NCBI GenBank assembly: GCA_937915545.1 | Contig: CALGIJ010000004.1 | Location: 62,001-126,000, forward strand | Length of the DNA stretch: 64,000 nucleotides | Origin: an uncultured Desulfobacterales bacterium | Lineage (GTDB): Bacteria > Desulfobacterota > Desulfobulbia > Desulfobulbales > Desulfocapsaceae | Direction: 5' to 3' | Part shown: positions 1 to 8,533 of the stretch, one piece after another | How the letters are laid out: the number at the start of each line of letters is the position of its first letter | Numbering within the stretch: position 1 is the stretch's first letter | Made by a program: the position numbers and the translations under genes | Notes under the pieces: generated by a model | Seen by the model: only the letters and a program-made list of their open reading frames with translations | Told to the model about the DNA's origin: nothing | Databases searched by the model: none

Positions 1-2
1 AA

Positions 3-101
3 AACATCAACGATTTCGAAAATCTTCGCGAGGTATCCTGCCAGCAGCTCCTCGATGGACGGCTGATCGGCTCGATGATCCTCCAGCTCTATCAGGAATG
101 A
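3..101 (+). CDS. C-terminus of an unidentified gene of the polyene/lipid cluster (partial)
   Basis: An open frame enters from the left edge and stops at TGA 99-101, giving about 32 residues. The TGA overlaps the ATG of the following ketoreductase (ATGA), so this is very likely the upstream gene of the same operon. The visible residues carry no motif that I can assign; the end is rich in Leu, Gln and Ile. By cluster context it could be a dehydratase, carrier or transport component, but the sequence does not show which. Confidence 0.5.
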   Translation, partial: NINDFENLREVSCQQLLDGRLIGSMILQLYQE

Positions 102-844
102 CCGCAATGAACGACACGAGCCAACGGCCGGTGGCCATCGTCACCGGCGGCAGCCGGGGCATCGGCCGCGCCATCTGCCTCGAGCTGGCCGCCGGCGGCT
201 ACCACCCGGTCGTCAACTATCGCAGCGACCGGGCCGGGGCGGAAGAGACCCTGGCGGCGATCAAGACCTTGGGCGGCGACGGCGAGCTCTACGCCTGCGA
301 CGTGCGCGACCGCGAGGGGGCGGAGGCCATGGTGGCCGACATCGCCGGGCGCCACCGGGCCATCGAGGTGCTGATCAACAACGCCGGCATCATCGCCGAC
401 GGCCTCTTCATGATGATGTCGCCGGAAAAATGGCACAGCGTCATCGACACCTCGCTGGGCGGCTTCTACAACGTCACCCGGCCTGTGCTGGAGACCATGG
501 TGCGGCGAAAGCGCGGCGCCATCGTCTCCATCTCCTCGGCGAGCTCGCTGATCGCCAACCGCGGTCAGGCCAACTACAGCGCCGCCAAGGCCGGGCTCAA
601 CGCCGCCAGCCGCTCCCTGGCGGCCGAGGTGGCCCGCCTCGGCATCCGCGTCAACGTCGTCGCCCCGGGGCTGATCGATACCGAAATGATCGGCGACATC
701 CCCAGGGACCATATCAAAAACCTCATCCCCATGAGGCGCGTCGGCACGCCGCAGGAGGTGGCCCGGGTGGTCTCCTTCCTCTGCTCCGACGCCTCCTCCT
801 ACGTCACCGGCCAGGTCATCTCGGTCAACGGCGGGATGTTCTAG
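98..844 (+). CDS. 3-oxoacyl-ACP reductase (FabG-type SDR), cluster-dedicated
   Basis: A 248-residue short-chain dehydrogenase. The cofactor motif TGGSRGIG lies at residues 16-23, NNAG at 94-97, and the catalytic residues are Ser147, Tyr160 and Lys164 (YSAAK). In type II fatty acid or polyene synthesis this enzyme reduces the beta-keto group of the ACP-bound chain with NADPH. The start at 98 overlaps the upstream stop by four bases; a second Met at residue 4 is an alternative. It is separate from the housekeeping fabG at 53445-54188 and probably serves the ketosynthases of this cluster (compare ApeQ of aryl-polyene clusters). The function class is secure; the pathway assignment is from context. 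Confidence 0.9.
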   Translation: MTAMNDTSQRPVAIVTGGSRGIGRAICLELAAGGYHPVVNYRSDRAGAEETLAAIKTLGGDGELYACDVRDREGAEAMVADIAGRHRAIEVLINNAGIIADGLFMMMSPEKWHSVIDTSLGGFYNVTRPVLETMVRRKRGAIVSISSASSLIANRGQANYSAAKAGLNAASRSLAAEVARLGIRVNVVAPGLIDTEMIGDIPRDHIKNLIPMRRVGTPQEVARVVSFLCSDASSYVTGQVISVNGGMF

Positions 845-860
845 CCTCTTGTCAGCGTCC

Positions 861-2150
861 ATGAAATTCAAGCTCATCTACCCCAAGTGGGCCAAGCTGG
901 CGCGGCAGACCGAGTTCCACCTGCCGCCCCACGGGCCGGTGGTCTTCGCCGCCACCCTGCCGGAAGACGTCTCGGTCTCCTTCTGCGACGAGAACCTTCA
1001 GGCCATCGACTTCGACGAGGAGGTCGACTTCGTCGGCATCTCGATGATGCTCACCATCCAGGTCAAGCGCGGCTGGGAGATCGCCGACACCTACCGCCGC
1101 CGTGGCGTCAAGGTCATCTTCGGCGGCATCGCCACCATGCTCCACGCCGAGGAGACCATGGCCCACGCCGACGCCGTCTTTCTCGGCGAGGCCGAGGGGC
1201 GCATGGAGGAGGTCATGGCCGACTTCCGCGCCGGCCGCCTCAAGCCCTGCTACGATTACCTGAACAACCGCCCGGACATCGCCCTGGTCGGCCCGGCGCG
1301 CCGCGACATCCTCGACCGCCCCCTCTACAACCACAAGGGGGTGCAGATGGTCGACCTGGTGCACGCCTCGCGCGGCTGCCGCTTCAACTGCTACCCCTGC
1401 GCCGTCTCCTACCTCGGCGGCCGTGTCTTCCGGCCGCGTCCCATCGAGCGGGCGTTGGCGGAGATGGCGGCCATCGACAACAACCGTCTGTTCATCGTCG
1501 ACAACTCACTTGCCCAGGACAGCTCCTGGGAACGCGAGCTGTTCCGCGAGATGATCCCGCTCAAGAAGAGCTGGTGCTCGCACCCCATCGAGGACAAGCC
1601 GGAGATCCTCGACCTCGCCGCCCAGGCCGGGGCCTGGTACGTCTACCAGGCGGTGTTCGACACCTCCGACTATATCCGCGAGCGCATCCGGCGCTACCAC
1701 GACCACGGCATCATGGTCGAGGGCACCATCCTCCTCGGTCTCGACAGCCACACCGAGGACTATATCAAGCGCTTCATCGACTTCCTCCTCGAGATCGAGC
1801 TCGACCTCGCCGAGTTCACCGTGCTCACCCCCTTCCCCCACACCAAGGCCTACGAGGAGCTGAGCCGCGAGGGCCGCATCCTCACCCACGACTGGGACCG
1901 CTACTCCGCCGACCGCGTCGTCTACCGCCCGCGCCACATGAGCGCCGAGCGGCTGGAGGAACTTCTGCACTACGCCTGGAGTACCTTCTACCGCGACGAA
2001 CCGCAGCACATCAAGATGGCCAAGCTGTTCAAGCGGGTGGTCCAGCGGGAGATGACCAACGACACCTTCCGGCCGCGCCAGCGCAGCCTGGCCGGGCAAT
2101 CCTTCGGCAGACCGCTGCACCGCGATGAAGGAAGCACCCTTCCAGACTGA
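861..2150 (+). CDS. B12-binding-domain radical SAM enzyme
   Basis: A 429-residue protein. The N-terminal ~130 residues look like the Rossmann-type cobalamin-binding domain of this superfamily (alternating hydrophobic strands and a GGI...H.E...AD region). A radical SAM core follows with the [4Fe-4S] motif CxxxCxxC at Cys173, Cys177 and Cys180. Relatives in this broad group carry out methylations, cyclisations and C-C bond chemistry; the substrate here is unknown. An ATG at 861 is preferred, although a TTG at 849 would add four residues. The 3' end overlaps the ligase gene by 26 bases, indicating co-translation. Its position between a ketoreductase and an acyl ligase suggests action on an aryl or acyl chain. 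Confidence 0.85.
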   Translation: MKFKLIYPKWAKLARQTEFHLPPHGPVVFAATLPEDVSVSFCDENLQAIDFDEEVDFVGISMMLTIQVKRGWEIADTYRRRGVKVIFGGIATMLHAEETMAHADAVFLGEAEGRMEEVMADFRAGRLKPCYDYLNNRPDIALVGPARRDILDRPLYNHKGVQMVDLVHASRGCRFNCYPCAVSYLGGRVFRPRPIERALAEMAAIDNNRLFIVDNSLAQDSSWERELFREMIPLKKSWCSHPIEDKPEILDLAAQAGAWYVYQAVFDTSDYIRERIRRYHDHGIMVEGTILLGLDSHTEDYIKRFIDFLLEIELDLAEFTVLTPFPHTKAYEELSREGRILTHDWDRYSADRVVYRPRHMSAERLEELLHYAWSTFYRDEPQHIKMAKLFKRVVQREMTNDTFRPRQRSLAGQSFGRPLHRDEGSTLPD

Positions 2151-3495
2151 GCATATCGGCGAGGCCCTGGCCAGGCTGCTGCTCGCCCCGCGCTACGGCG
2201 AGCGCCCCTTTGTCGGCGGCGGGGCGAGCTATGCCGAGGTCTGGCGTCTGGCCGCCGGCCTGCGCCAGCGCCTCGGCCGGCGACGGCCTGGCCAACCCGG
2301 CCTGTGCCTGGCGGTGGAGGACAAGAGGGCGGTGGCCGCGGCGCTGCTCGCCAGCCTCGCCGGGGGGCCGCCGCTGGTGCTGCCCTACGCCTTTTCCGCC
2401 CAGGGCCTGGCGCAGCTGCAGGAGCGCTGCGGCTATACCATGGCCCTGGTCGACGGGGAGCGGCCGCTGCCGCCGGGGGTCACCAGGCTGCACCTGGGCG
2501 ATGTGGCCATGGAAGGGCTTCTGCCTGGAGATGGCATCGGCGCCGACGAGGAGCTGCTGCGTATCTTCACTGGCGGCTCCACCGGCACCCCCCAGGTGTG
2601 GTCGAAGACCGCCGCCAACCTCTTTACCGAGGGCTTCTTTCTCGCCCGCCACTTCGCCATTTCCCGCGATGACGTCATCCTCGCCACCATCCCCCCCTAC
2701 CATATCTACGGCCTGCTGTATGCGGTGATCATGGTGCTGGTGGCCGGGGCGACGGTCATCGCCGACAGTCCCTCCTTTCCCGGGGAGATCGTTGACTGCG
2801 CCCGGCGCAACCGGGCGACGGTGCTCGCCGCCGTGCCCGCCCATTACCGCGTGCTGCGCGATAAAACGCTCGACCTGCGCCTCGCCTTTTCCTCGGCCGG
2901 GATGCTCGACCCCGAGGATGCGGTAGAGTTCGCCCGCCACAATCCGGGCGGGATCGTCGAGGTCTACGGCTCCACCGAGACCGGCGGCATCGCCACCCGT
3001 GTACGGGCGCGGGGCGAAGAAAACTTCACCCCCTTCTCGCTGATCCGCTGGAAGACCGACCAGGGGCGGCTGGCGGTGGCCTCGCCCTACCTCTCCCCGG
3101 AACTGGTCGTCGATGAAGAAGGCTTCTTCACCACCGGCGACCGCATCGCCGCGGACGCCTGCGGCGGCTTCGCCCTCCAAGGACGCGTCGACGCCATCAC
3201 CAAGGTCGGCGGCAAACGCGTCGACCTCGGCGAGATAGGTCGCCTGCTCAAGGAGGACCCGGCGGTGAGCGACTGCTTCGTCCTCGCCCTGCCCGAGGCC
3301 AGCGGGCGCGAGCACCGCATCTGCGCCCTGGTCGAGGGCGAGGGGGTCGACTGCCCGGCCTTGCTGCGCGCCCTCGGCCTGTCCCTCGAGCCCTATGCCC
3401 TGCCCCGCCTGCTGCGCCACGTGGCGAAGATCCCCATGACCGCCAGCGGCAAGTACGACCGCGCCGCCATCATCGCCCTGCTGGAGGGGCCATGA
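2125..3495 (+). CDS. AMP-forming acyl/aryl ligase (ANL superfamily, ApeH-like)
   Basis: A 456-residue adenylate-forming enzyme. Core motif A3 (TGGSTGTP) starts at Thr149, A5 (YGSTETGG) at Tyr281, the A8 hinge (GRVDAITKVGGKR) is present, and the A10 lysine is Lys443 in the SGKYDR motif. Such enzymes activate a carboxylate with ATP and pass it to CoA or an ACP phosphopantetheine. It is shorter than typical CoA ligases, as are the ligases of aryl-polyene clusters. With an aromatic ammonia-lyase in the same cluster, a cinnamate-type starter such as 4-coumarate is the obvious candidate substrate, but that is inference. It overlaps both neighbours (26 and 4 bases). Confidence 0.88.
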   Translation: MKEAPFQTEHIGEALARLLLAPRYGERPFVGGGASYAEVWRLAAGLRQRLGRRRPGQPGLCLAVEDKRAVAAALLASLAGGPPLVLPYAFSAQGLAQLQERCGYTMALVDGERPLPPGVTRLHLGDVAMEGLLPGDGIGADEELLRIFTGGSTGTPQVWSKTAANLFTEGFFLARHFAISRDDVILATIPPYHIYGLLYAVIMVLVAGATVIADSPSFPGEIVDCARRNRATVLAAVPAHYRVLRDKTLDLRLAFSSAGMLDPEDAVEFARHNPGGIVEVYGSTETGGIATRVRARGEENFTPFSLIRWKTDQGRLAVASPYLSPELVVDEEGFFTTGDRIAADACGGFALQGRVDAITKVGGKRVDLGEIGRLLKEDPAVSDCFVLALPEASGREHRICALVEGEGVDCPALLRALGLSLEPYALPRLLRHVAKIPMTASGKYDRAAIIALLEGP

Positions 3496-5210
3496 GCGAC
3501 CTGCGCCAGGCCTTCGCCGCCGGCTACGGCCTCCTCGCCGCCTGGTCGGAGCTGCTCGACGACATCAACGTCTTCCCCGTTGCCGACGGCGACACCGGCG
3601 CCAACCTGCGCGTCAGCCTCGCCCCGCTGCGCAACCCCGACGACGACCCGAGCCTGTTATGCCAACGGCTTGCCGCGGCAGCCACCGGCAACTCCGGCAA
3701 TATCGCCGCCTCGTTCTTCAGCGAATTCGCCCACGCCAAGAGCAGCGGCGAACTGGCGGCACGGGCCGCAGCCGGCAGCCGGCGCGCCCGCGCCGCCCTG
3801 GCCGAGCCGCGCGAAGGCACCATGCTCACCCTCTTTGATCGCCTCGCCACGATTCTCAGGAGGGCGGACGGGGCCTTGCCCGGCTGCGACCTGCTGCGCG
3901 AAGAACTGCGCCAGGCGGTGCTCGCCACCCCGGCCCTGCTGCCGGAACTGCGCTCCGCCGGCGTGGTCGATGCCGGGGCGCTGGCCATGTACCTCTTCTG
4001 CGACGGTTTTTTTCGCCACCTGCACGGTGAGGCAGACCACGGCACCCACCTCGCCGAGCTGTTCGCCGGGCACCTGCGCGTCGCCGCCGATTATCAGGGG
4101 CCGCAGCCGGTCGGCAGCTGCATCGATGCGGTGGTGAAGCTCGGTCACGGCCAGGCGGGGACCGAGGCAGCGCGCCGGACCCTCCACGGCCTCGGCGACA
4201 GCCTGGTGGTGATGGACGAAGGCCAGGTGATGAAGATCCACCTGCATACCGCCGACCCGCAGCAGCTGCGCCGACACCTCGACGGCCTCGGCACCGTGCT
4301 GCGCTGGCAGGACAGCCCCCTGCACGGCCACCTGCCCCCCGCCACGGCGGCACCGCAGCCCCCCCTGCACCTGATCAGCGACGCCGCCGGCTCGCTGCCG
4401 CGCGAGCTGGCGCGCAGCCTCGGCATCAGCCTGCTCGACAGCTACATCGTCGTTGGCGACCGGGCCATTCCCGAGAGCCTCTGCGACCCAGAAGAGATCT
4501 ACCAGCTGCTGCGCCAGGGGCTCAAGGTCTCCACCGCCCAGGCCGGCAACGAGGAGCGCCACCAGCGCTACCGCGGCATCTGCCGCCAGTTCGGGCCCTC
4601 GCTCTACCTGGCGGTGGGCTCGGCCTATACCGGCAACGTCCAGGCGGCCCGTGCCTGGCAAAAGTCCGACCCTGACGGCGCCATGCTCACCGTGCAGGAC
4701 AGCGGCGCCGCCTCCGGCCGCCTCGCCGTCATCGCCATTGCCCTGGCGCGCAGTCTCGCCACGGTGGCCGGGGCAGGCGACCTCCTCGCACGGGCCCAGG
4801 CCTTGTGCGACAGCTGCCTCGAGTGGGTGTTCATCAACGAGCTCAAGTACCTCGTCGCCGGCGGACGGGTCTCGAAAGCCGGCGGCTTCTTCGGCGACCT
4901 GCTGACCATGAAGCCGGTGGTCACCCCCACCGCCGCCGGCGTCAGAAAGCTCGGCGTGGTGCGCAGTCAAAAGGCCCAGGTGGCCTTTGCCGAAGAGCGG
5001 CTGCGAGAGTGCTTCACGGAGGGTGACCGGCCCCTGCTGCTGCTGCAGTACTCCGACAACCGACCCTGGCTGGAAGAAGAGGTGGCGCCGCGCCTGGGTC
5101 GCCTGCTGCCGGCGGCCGAGCTGCTGCTGGTGCCCCTTTCGCTGACCTCCGGCGTCCATATGGGCCCCGGCACCTGGTCGCTGGCCGCGGCCCCGCCGCC
5201 ACTGCCATGA
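3492..5210 (+). CDS. Fused fatty acid kinase: Dak2 kinase domain plus DegV (FakA-FakB-like)
   Basis: A 572-residue protein. Residues 1-190 are a Dak2/DhaL kinase domain with the nucleotide/Mg motif NVFPVADGDTGAN (Asp32, Asp34). Residues about 195-285 match the middle domain of FakA/YloV (GDSLVV followed by a KIHLHT strand). Residues about 290-572 are a DegV/FakB-like fatty-acid-binding domain, with ISDAAGSLP and the diagnostic LKYLVAGGRVSKAGG motif. In Gram-positive bacteria FakA phosphorylates fatty acids held by a separate FakB; here both are in one chain. It probably makes an acyl phosphate from a free acid released by the cluster thioesterase or taken from outside. It overlaps the ligase gene by four bases. 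Confidence 0.8.
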   Translation: MSDLRQAFAAGYGLLAAWSELLDDINVFPVADGDTGANLRVSLAPLRNPDDDPSLLCQRLAAAATGNSGNIAASFFSEFAHAKSSGELAARAAAGSRRARAALAEPREGTMLTLFDRLATILRRADGALPGCDLLREELRQAVLATPALLPELRSAGVVDAGALAMYLFCDGFFRHLHGEADHGTHLAELFAGHLRVAADYQGPQPVGSCIDAVVKLGHGQAGTEAARRTLHGLGDSLVVMDEGQVMKIHLHTADPQQLRRHLDGLGTVLRWQDSPLHGHLPPATAAPQPPLHLISDAAGSLPRELARSLGISLLDSYIVVGDRAIPESLCDPEEIYQLLRQGLKVSTAQAGNEERHQRYRGICRQFGPSLYLAVGSAYTGNVQAARAWQKSDPDGAMLTVQDSGAASGRLAVIAIALARSLATVAGAGDLLARAQALCDSCLEWVFINELKYLVAGGRVSKAGGFFGDLLTMKPVVTPTAAGVRKLGVVRSQKAQVAFAEERLRECFTEGDRPLLLLQYSDNRPWLEEEVAPRLGRLLPAAELLLVPLSLTSGVHMGPGTWSLAAAPPPLP

Positions 5211-5923
5211 ACAGCCCACAGACCGTCGCCATCGTCATCCCCGTTTTTAACCATGCCCGTCATGTGGCAGAGGTGATTGGCGCCGCCCGGCCGCTCGGTC
5301 TGCCGCTCTACGTCGTCGACGACGGCTCCAGCGACGGCACCGGCGCGCTGCTCGACCGCTGCCCCGACATCACCCTGTTGCGCCACCGCCACAACCTCGG
5401 CAAGGGCGCGGCGCTGCTCACCGGCTTCACGGCCGCGGCCCGCGACGGCCGCCGCTGGGCGCTGACCATTGACGGCGACGGCCAGCACCGCCCTGAAGAC
5501 GCCACCGCCCTGCTGGCGGCGGTGGCCGACGGGCGGCGCTGCCTGGTGGTCGGCTGCCGCCAGGGTATGGAGGACAACGCCAACGTCCCGTGGACGAGCA
5601 CTTTCGGCCGGGGCTTTTCCAACTTCTGGGTGCGGGCGGCGGGGGGACCGCGGCTCGCCGACTCGCAATCGGGCTTCCGCCTCTACCCCCTGCCGGAAAC
5701 CCTCGCCCTGCCCGTCCGCGCCCGGCGCTACCAGTACGAGGTCGAGGTGCTGGTGAGAGCCCGACGGCAGGGCCTCGAAGTACGTGAAGCGGCCATCGGC
5801 GTGGTCTACCAGCCGCCAGGAGAGCGCGTCAGCCACTTTCGCCCCTGGCAGGATTTCTGGCGCAACTCGCTGACCTTCAACCGCCTCATCTGGGAGCGCC
5901 TGCTGCGGCGCGGACGGCGATGA
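5207..5923 (+). CDS. Family 2 glycosyltransferase (DPM1-like)
   Basis: A 238-residue GT-A fold enzyme with VVDDGSSDGTG near residue 40 and the metal-binding DGDGQH motif near residue 87, typical of dolichol- or polyprenyl-phosphate sugar transferases. No transmembrane segment is apparent. In aryl-polyene clusters a GT2 domain is often fused or adjacent to an LpxL-like acyltransferase (ApeJ). Here the two are separate genes overlapping by four bases, suggesting that the product is placed on a sugar- or lipid-bearing head group. The donor and acceptor cannot be read from sequence. Confidence 0.85.
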   Translation: MNSPQTVAIVIPVFNHARHVAEVIGAARPLGLPLYVVDDGSSDGTGALLDRCPDITLLRHRHNLGKGAALLTGFTAAARDGRRWALTIDGDGQHRPEDATALLAAVADGRRCLVVGCRQGMEDNANVPWTSTFGRGFSNFWVRAAGGPRLADSQSGFRLYPLPETLALPVRARRYQYEVEVLVRARRQGLEVREAAIGVVYQPPGERVSHFRPWQDFWRNSLTFNRLIWERLLRRGRR

Positions 5924-6819
5924 GCGCCCTCTTCTACCGTTTCTTACGCGGGGCGGCGGGGCTGTGCGGCCCGTGGCTGTTCGAGGCCACGGCGCGACTC
6001 ATCGCCTGCGGCTACTTCCTCTTTTCGCCGCGACGGGCCGAGAGCCTGCGCTTCTACCGCATACTCTTCCCCGAGGCTTCGCTCGGCCGGCGCCTCCTCC
6101 TCACCCTGCGCCAGTACCAGAACTTCACCACCATCCACCTCGACCGTTTCCTCCACGAGGTCGGCCGGCCGGCGCAGTTCACCTCCTCCGGCTGGGAACA
6201 GCTCGAGGAGGCCTGCCAGGAGGGCGGCGCCATCCTCCTCATGTCGCATCTCGGCAACTGGGAGATGGCGGCGACGCTGCTCAAGGAGCGCCACCAGGGG
6301 CTACGCCTGCTGCTCTATATGGGGGTCAAGGAAGGCGAGGCGGTGGAAGGGGTGCAGAAGAACGAGCTGCGCCGCGATGGGGTGGAGATCATCGGCGTCG
6401 ACCGTGGCCGGAGTTCGCCCTTCGCCGCCGTGGAGGCCCTGCGCCTGCTGCGCGAGGGCGGCCTGGTGTCGATTGCCGCCGACATCGTCTGGCGCGACGA
6501 GCAGCGCCAGGTGAAGGTACCCTTCCTCGGCGGCGTCGCGCGCTTGCCCGCCGCGCCCTTCATCCTCGCCCAGCTCTCCGGGCGACCCTTGTTCGTCTTC
6601 TTCGCCTTCCGCATCGGCGCCAACCGCTACCAGGTGCCCTTGTCGGCGCCGATGTACGTCGACAAGGGGCCGCGCCAGGGGCGCCAGCAGGCCATTGCCA
6701 CGGCGGCCGGCCGCTATGCGACCCTGCTCGAGGAAGCCGTGCGCCGCCACCCCGGCCAGTGGTACCACTTCGACCGCTTCGTCCACGAAGGCGAGGCCGG
6801 CGCCTGCGACGTACCGTAG
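5920..6819 (+). CDS. LpxL/HtrB-family acyltransferase
   Basis: A 299-residue protein of the lipid A late-acyltransferase family. An N-terminal hydrophobic segment is followed by the H-x4-E catalytic motif HLGNWE (His110, Glu115), as in LpxL/LpxM. Family members transfer an acyl chain from ACP to a lipid acceptor at the inner membrane. Following the GT2 gene with a four-base overlap, it is the likely enzyme that transfers the finished polyene or acyl chain to a glycolipid. A role in ordinary lipid A acylation cannot be excluded, but the cluster position argues for a dedicated one. It ends the first tightly coupled gene block; about 155 bases without a gene follow. Confidence 0.85.
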   Translation: MSALFYRFLRGAAGLCGPWLFEATARLIACGYFLFSPRRAESLRFYRILFPEASLGRRLLLTLRQYQNFTTIHLDRFLHEVGRPAQFTSSGWEQLEEACQEGGAILLMSHLGNWEMAATLLKERHQGLRLLLYMGVKEGEAVEGVQKNELRRDGVEIIGVDRGRSSPFAAVEALRLLREGGLVSIAADIVWRDEQRQVKVPFLGGVARLPAAPFILAQLSGRPLFVFFAFRIGANRYQVPLSAPMYVDKGPRQGRQQAIATAAGRYATLLEEAVRRHPGQWYHFDRFVHEGEAGACDVP

Positions 6820-6833
6820 GCCACTATTTTCTT

Positions 6834-6860
6834 TTGCAATCGCCAAAAACTGTGTAGTAT
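6834..6860 (+). promoter_or_regulatory. Possible internal promoter before the first ACP gene
   Basis: The 155-base gap at 6820-6974 is visibly richer in A and T than its neighbours. It contains TTGCAA at 6834-6839 and TAGTAT at 6855-6860. The 15-base spacer is short for a sigma-70 promoter, so the assignment is weak. No terminator is seen in the gap. Confidence 0.25.
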
Positions 6861-6974
6861 CGTCCTCTCGTGCCGCAAGCACAGGCGCGAGACATCGCCA
6901 ACCTCGCAGATACATAGAGCAATTCACCCTGACCCCCCGGTCGCCTGCGTCAACCGCCTGCCGATCGCCATGAT

Positions 6975-7238
6975 ATGACCAGAGAAGAAACTACCGCGAA
7001 GATTATCGCCATCCTCAGCGATGACTTCGAGTTCGAAAACCCCGGCCCCACCGACAATCTCCGCGACGACCACGGCTTCGACAGCATCGATGCCATCGAA
7101 CTGCTCGGCAAGATCGAGCAGACGATCCTCGGATTCTCCCTGACCCGTGAGGAGAAGGAGCGGGCCATGACTATCCGCACCATCGACGATATCGTCAACT
7201 ATATCGAGGCGATCCGCCTGGCGCACAACACCCCCTGA
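6975..7238 (+). CDS. Acyl carrier protein 1 of the cluster
   Basis: An 87-residue acidic helical protein with the phosphopantetheine attachment motif GFDSIDAIELL; the modified serine is Ser37. It is the first of three different carrier proteins in the cluster (motifs DSI, DSM and DSL), which suggests separate roles such as starter loading and extension, as with ApeE and ApeF in aryl-polyene systems. It precedes the first ketosynthase by 49 bases. Confidence 0.88.
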   Translation: MTREETTAKIIAILSDDFEFENPGPTDNLRDDHGFDSIDAIELLGKIEQTILGFSLTREEKERAMTIRTIDDIVNYIEAIRLAHNTP

Positions 7239-7287
7239 ACGGGGCGCCCAGCGAGGGACGCGCAACCCACCACTGCCACAGGGCCCC

Positions 7288-8529
7288 ATGAAACGACGCG
7301 TCGTCATCACCGCCTGTTCCGCCATCACCCCCATCGGCTACGACAAGGCGACCATCCTCGACAACCTGCGTAACGGCCGCTCCGGCATCCGCCCCTTGCG
7401 CGACGACGGCCTGCTCAGCCAGCGTATCCACTCCCAGGTGTTCGGCACCGTCGACTACCCCATCGACTTCCAGTTCAAGCGCCATTTCCGCAAGACCATG
7501 GGGCCGGTGGCCTTCTACGCCTGCCAGGTGGCCGGGGACGTGCTGGCCCGCTCCGGCCTCAGCCAGGAGTTCATCTCTTCGGGTCGCCTCGGCGTCGCCT
7601 TCGGCTCGACCCACGGCAGCCCGACGGTGCAGCGCGACATCTACCGCACCTTCTTCCAGGAACTCGACAGCAAGTTCTCCACCATCGGCTCGGTGGACTA
7701 TCTGCGTTCCATGGTGCATACCACGGCGGTCAACATCACCCGCATGTTCGGCATCACCGGCCGGGTCATCGCCTCTTCCACCGCCTGCACCACCAGCAGC
7801 CAGTCCATCGGCTTCGGCTACGAGATGATCAAGTACGGCATGCAGGACGCCATGCTCTGCGGCGGTGCCGACGAGTACGACACCACCACCGTGGCGGTGT
7901 TCGACAACCTCCTCGCCTGCTCGGTCAACTACAACCAGACGCCGCAGCGCACCCCGCGGCCCTTCGACCGCGACCGCGACGGCCTGGTGGTCGGCGAGGG
8001 CGGCGCCGCGGTGCTCCTCGAGGAATACGAAAGCGCCAAACGGCGCGGCGCGGAGATCCTCGCCGAGATCGTCGGCTTTTCCTGCAACAACAACGGCGGC
8101 GACATGATCCTGCCCAACCTCGACGGCATCACTACCACCCTGCGCCTGGCCCTCGAAGACGCCGCCCTGCCCGCCGAGGCCGTCGATTTCGTCAGCGCCC
8201 ACGCCACCGCCACCAAGATGGGCGATGTCATCGAGGCCCAGGCCATCGCCGCCGTCTATGGCGACCGGCCCCATGTCAGCGGCATGAAGAGCTACCTCGG
8301 CCACACCATGGGCACCTGCGGGGCCATCGAACTGATCCTCGCCATCTACATGATGGAGCAGGGCTTCCTCGCCCCGACCCTCAACCTCGACAACGTCGAC
8401 GAGCGCTGCCGTATGCTGCGCCACACCCCGGGGGTGATCGACAGCGACGCCGCCATCGCCGCCATCCAGAACTTCGCTTTCGGCGGCGTCAACACCTGTC
8501 TCCTGGTGAAAAGCGGCAAGAGGGTGTGA
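7288..8529 (+). CDS. Beta-ketoacyl-ACP synthase (FabF-like), KS1
   Basis: A 413-residue condensing enzyme with a complete catalytic triad: Cys167 in TACTTSS, His305 in SAHATATKMGD and His339 in GHTMG. It elongates an ACP-bound chain by decarboxylative condensation with malonyl-ACP. The loop after the first histidine reads HATATKMGD instead of the usual HGTSTPxxD, a variation shared with KS2, so the two probably belong to one subfamily separate from KS3. Because the cysteine is intact it is an active ketosynthase rather than a chain-length factor. It lies between ACP1 and the PlsC-like acyltransferase. Confidence 0.9.
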   Translation: MKRRVVITACSAITPIGYDKATILDNLRNGRSGIRPLRDDGLLSQRIHSQVFGTVDYPIDFQFKRHFRKTMGPVAFYACQVAGDVLARSGLSQEFISSGRLGVAFGSTHGSPTVQRDIYRTFFQELDSKFSTIGSVDYLRSMVHTTAVNITRMFGITGRVIASSTACTTSSQSIGFGYEMIKYGMQDAMLCGGADEYDTTTVAVFDNLLACSVNYNQTPQRTPRPFDRDRDGLVVGEGGAAVLLEEYESAKRRGAEILAEIVGFSCNNNGGDMILPNLDGITTTLRLALEDAALPAEAVDFVSAHATATKMGDVIEAQAIAAVYGDRPHVSGMKSYLGHTMGTCGAIELILAIYMMEQGFLAPTLNLDNVDERCRMLRHTPGVIDSDAAIAAIQNFAFGGVNTCLLVKSGKRV

Positions 8530-8533
8530 GCCA

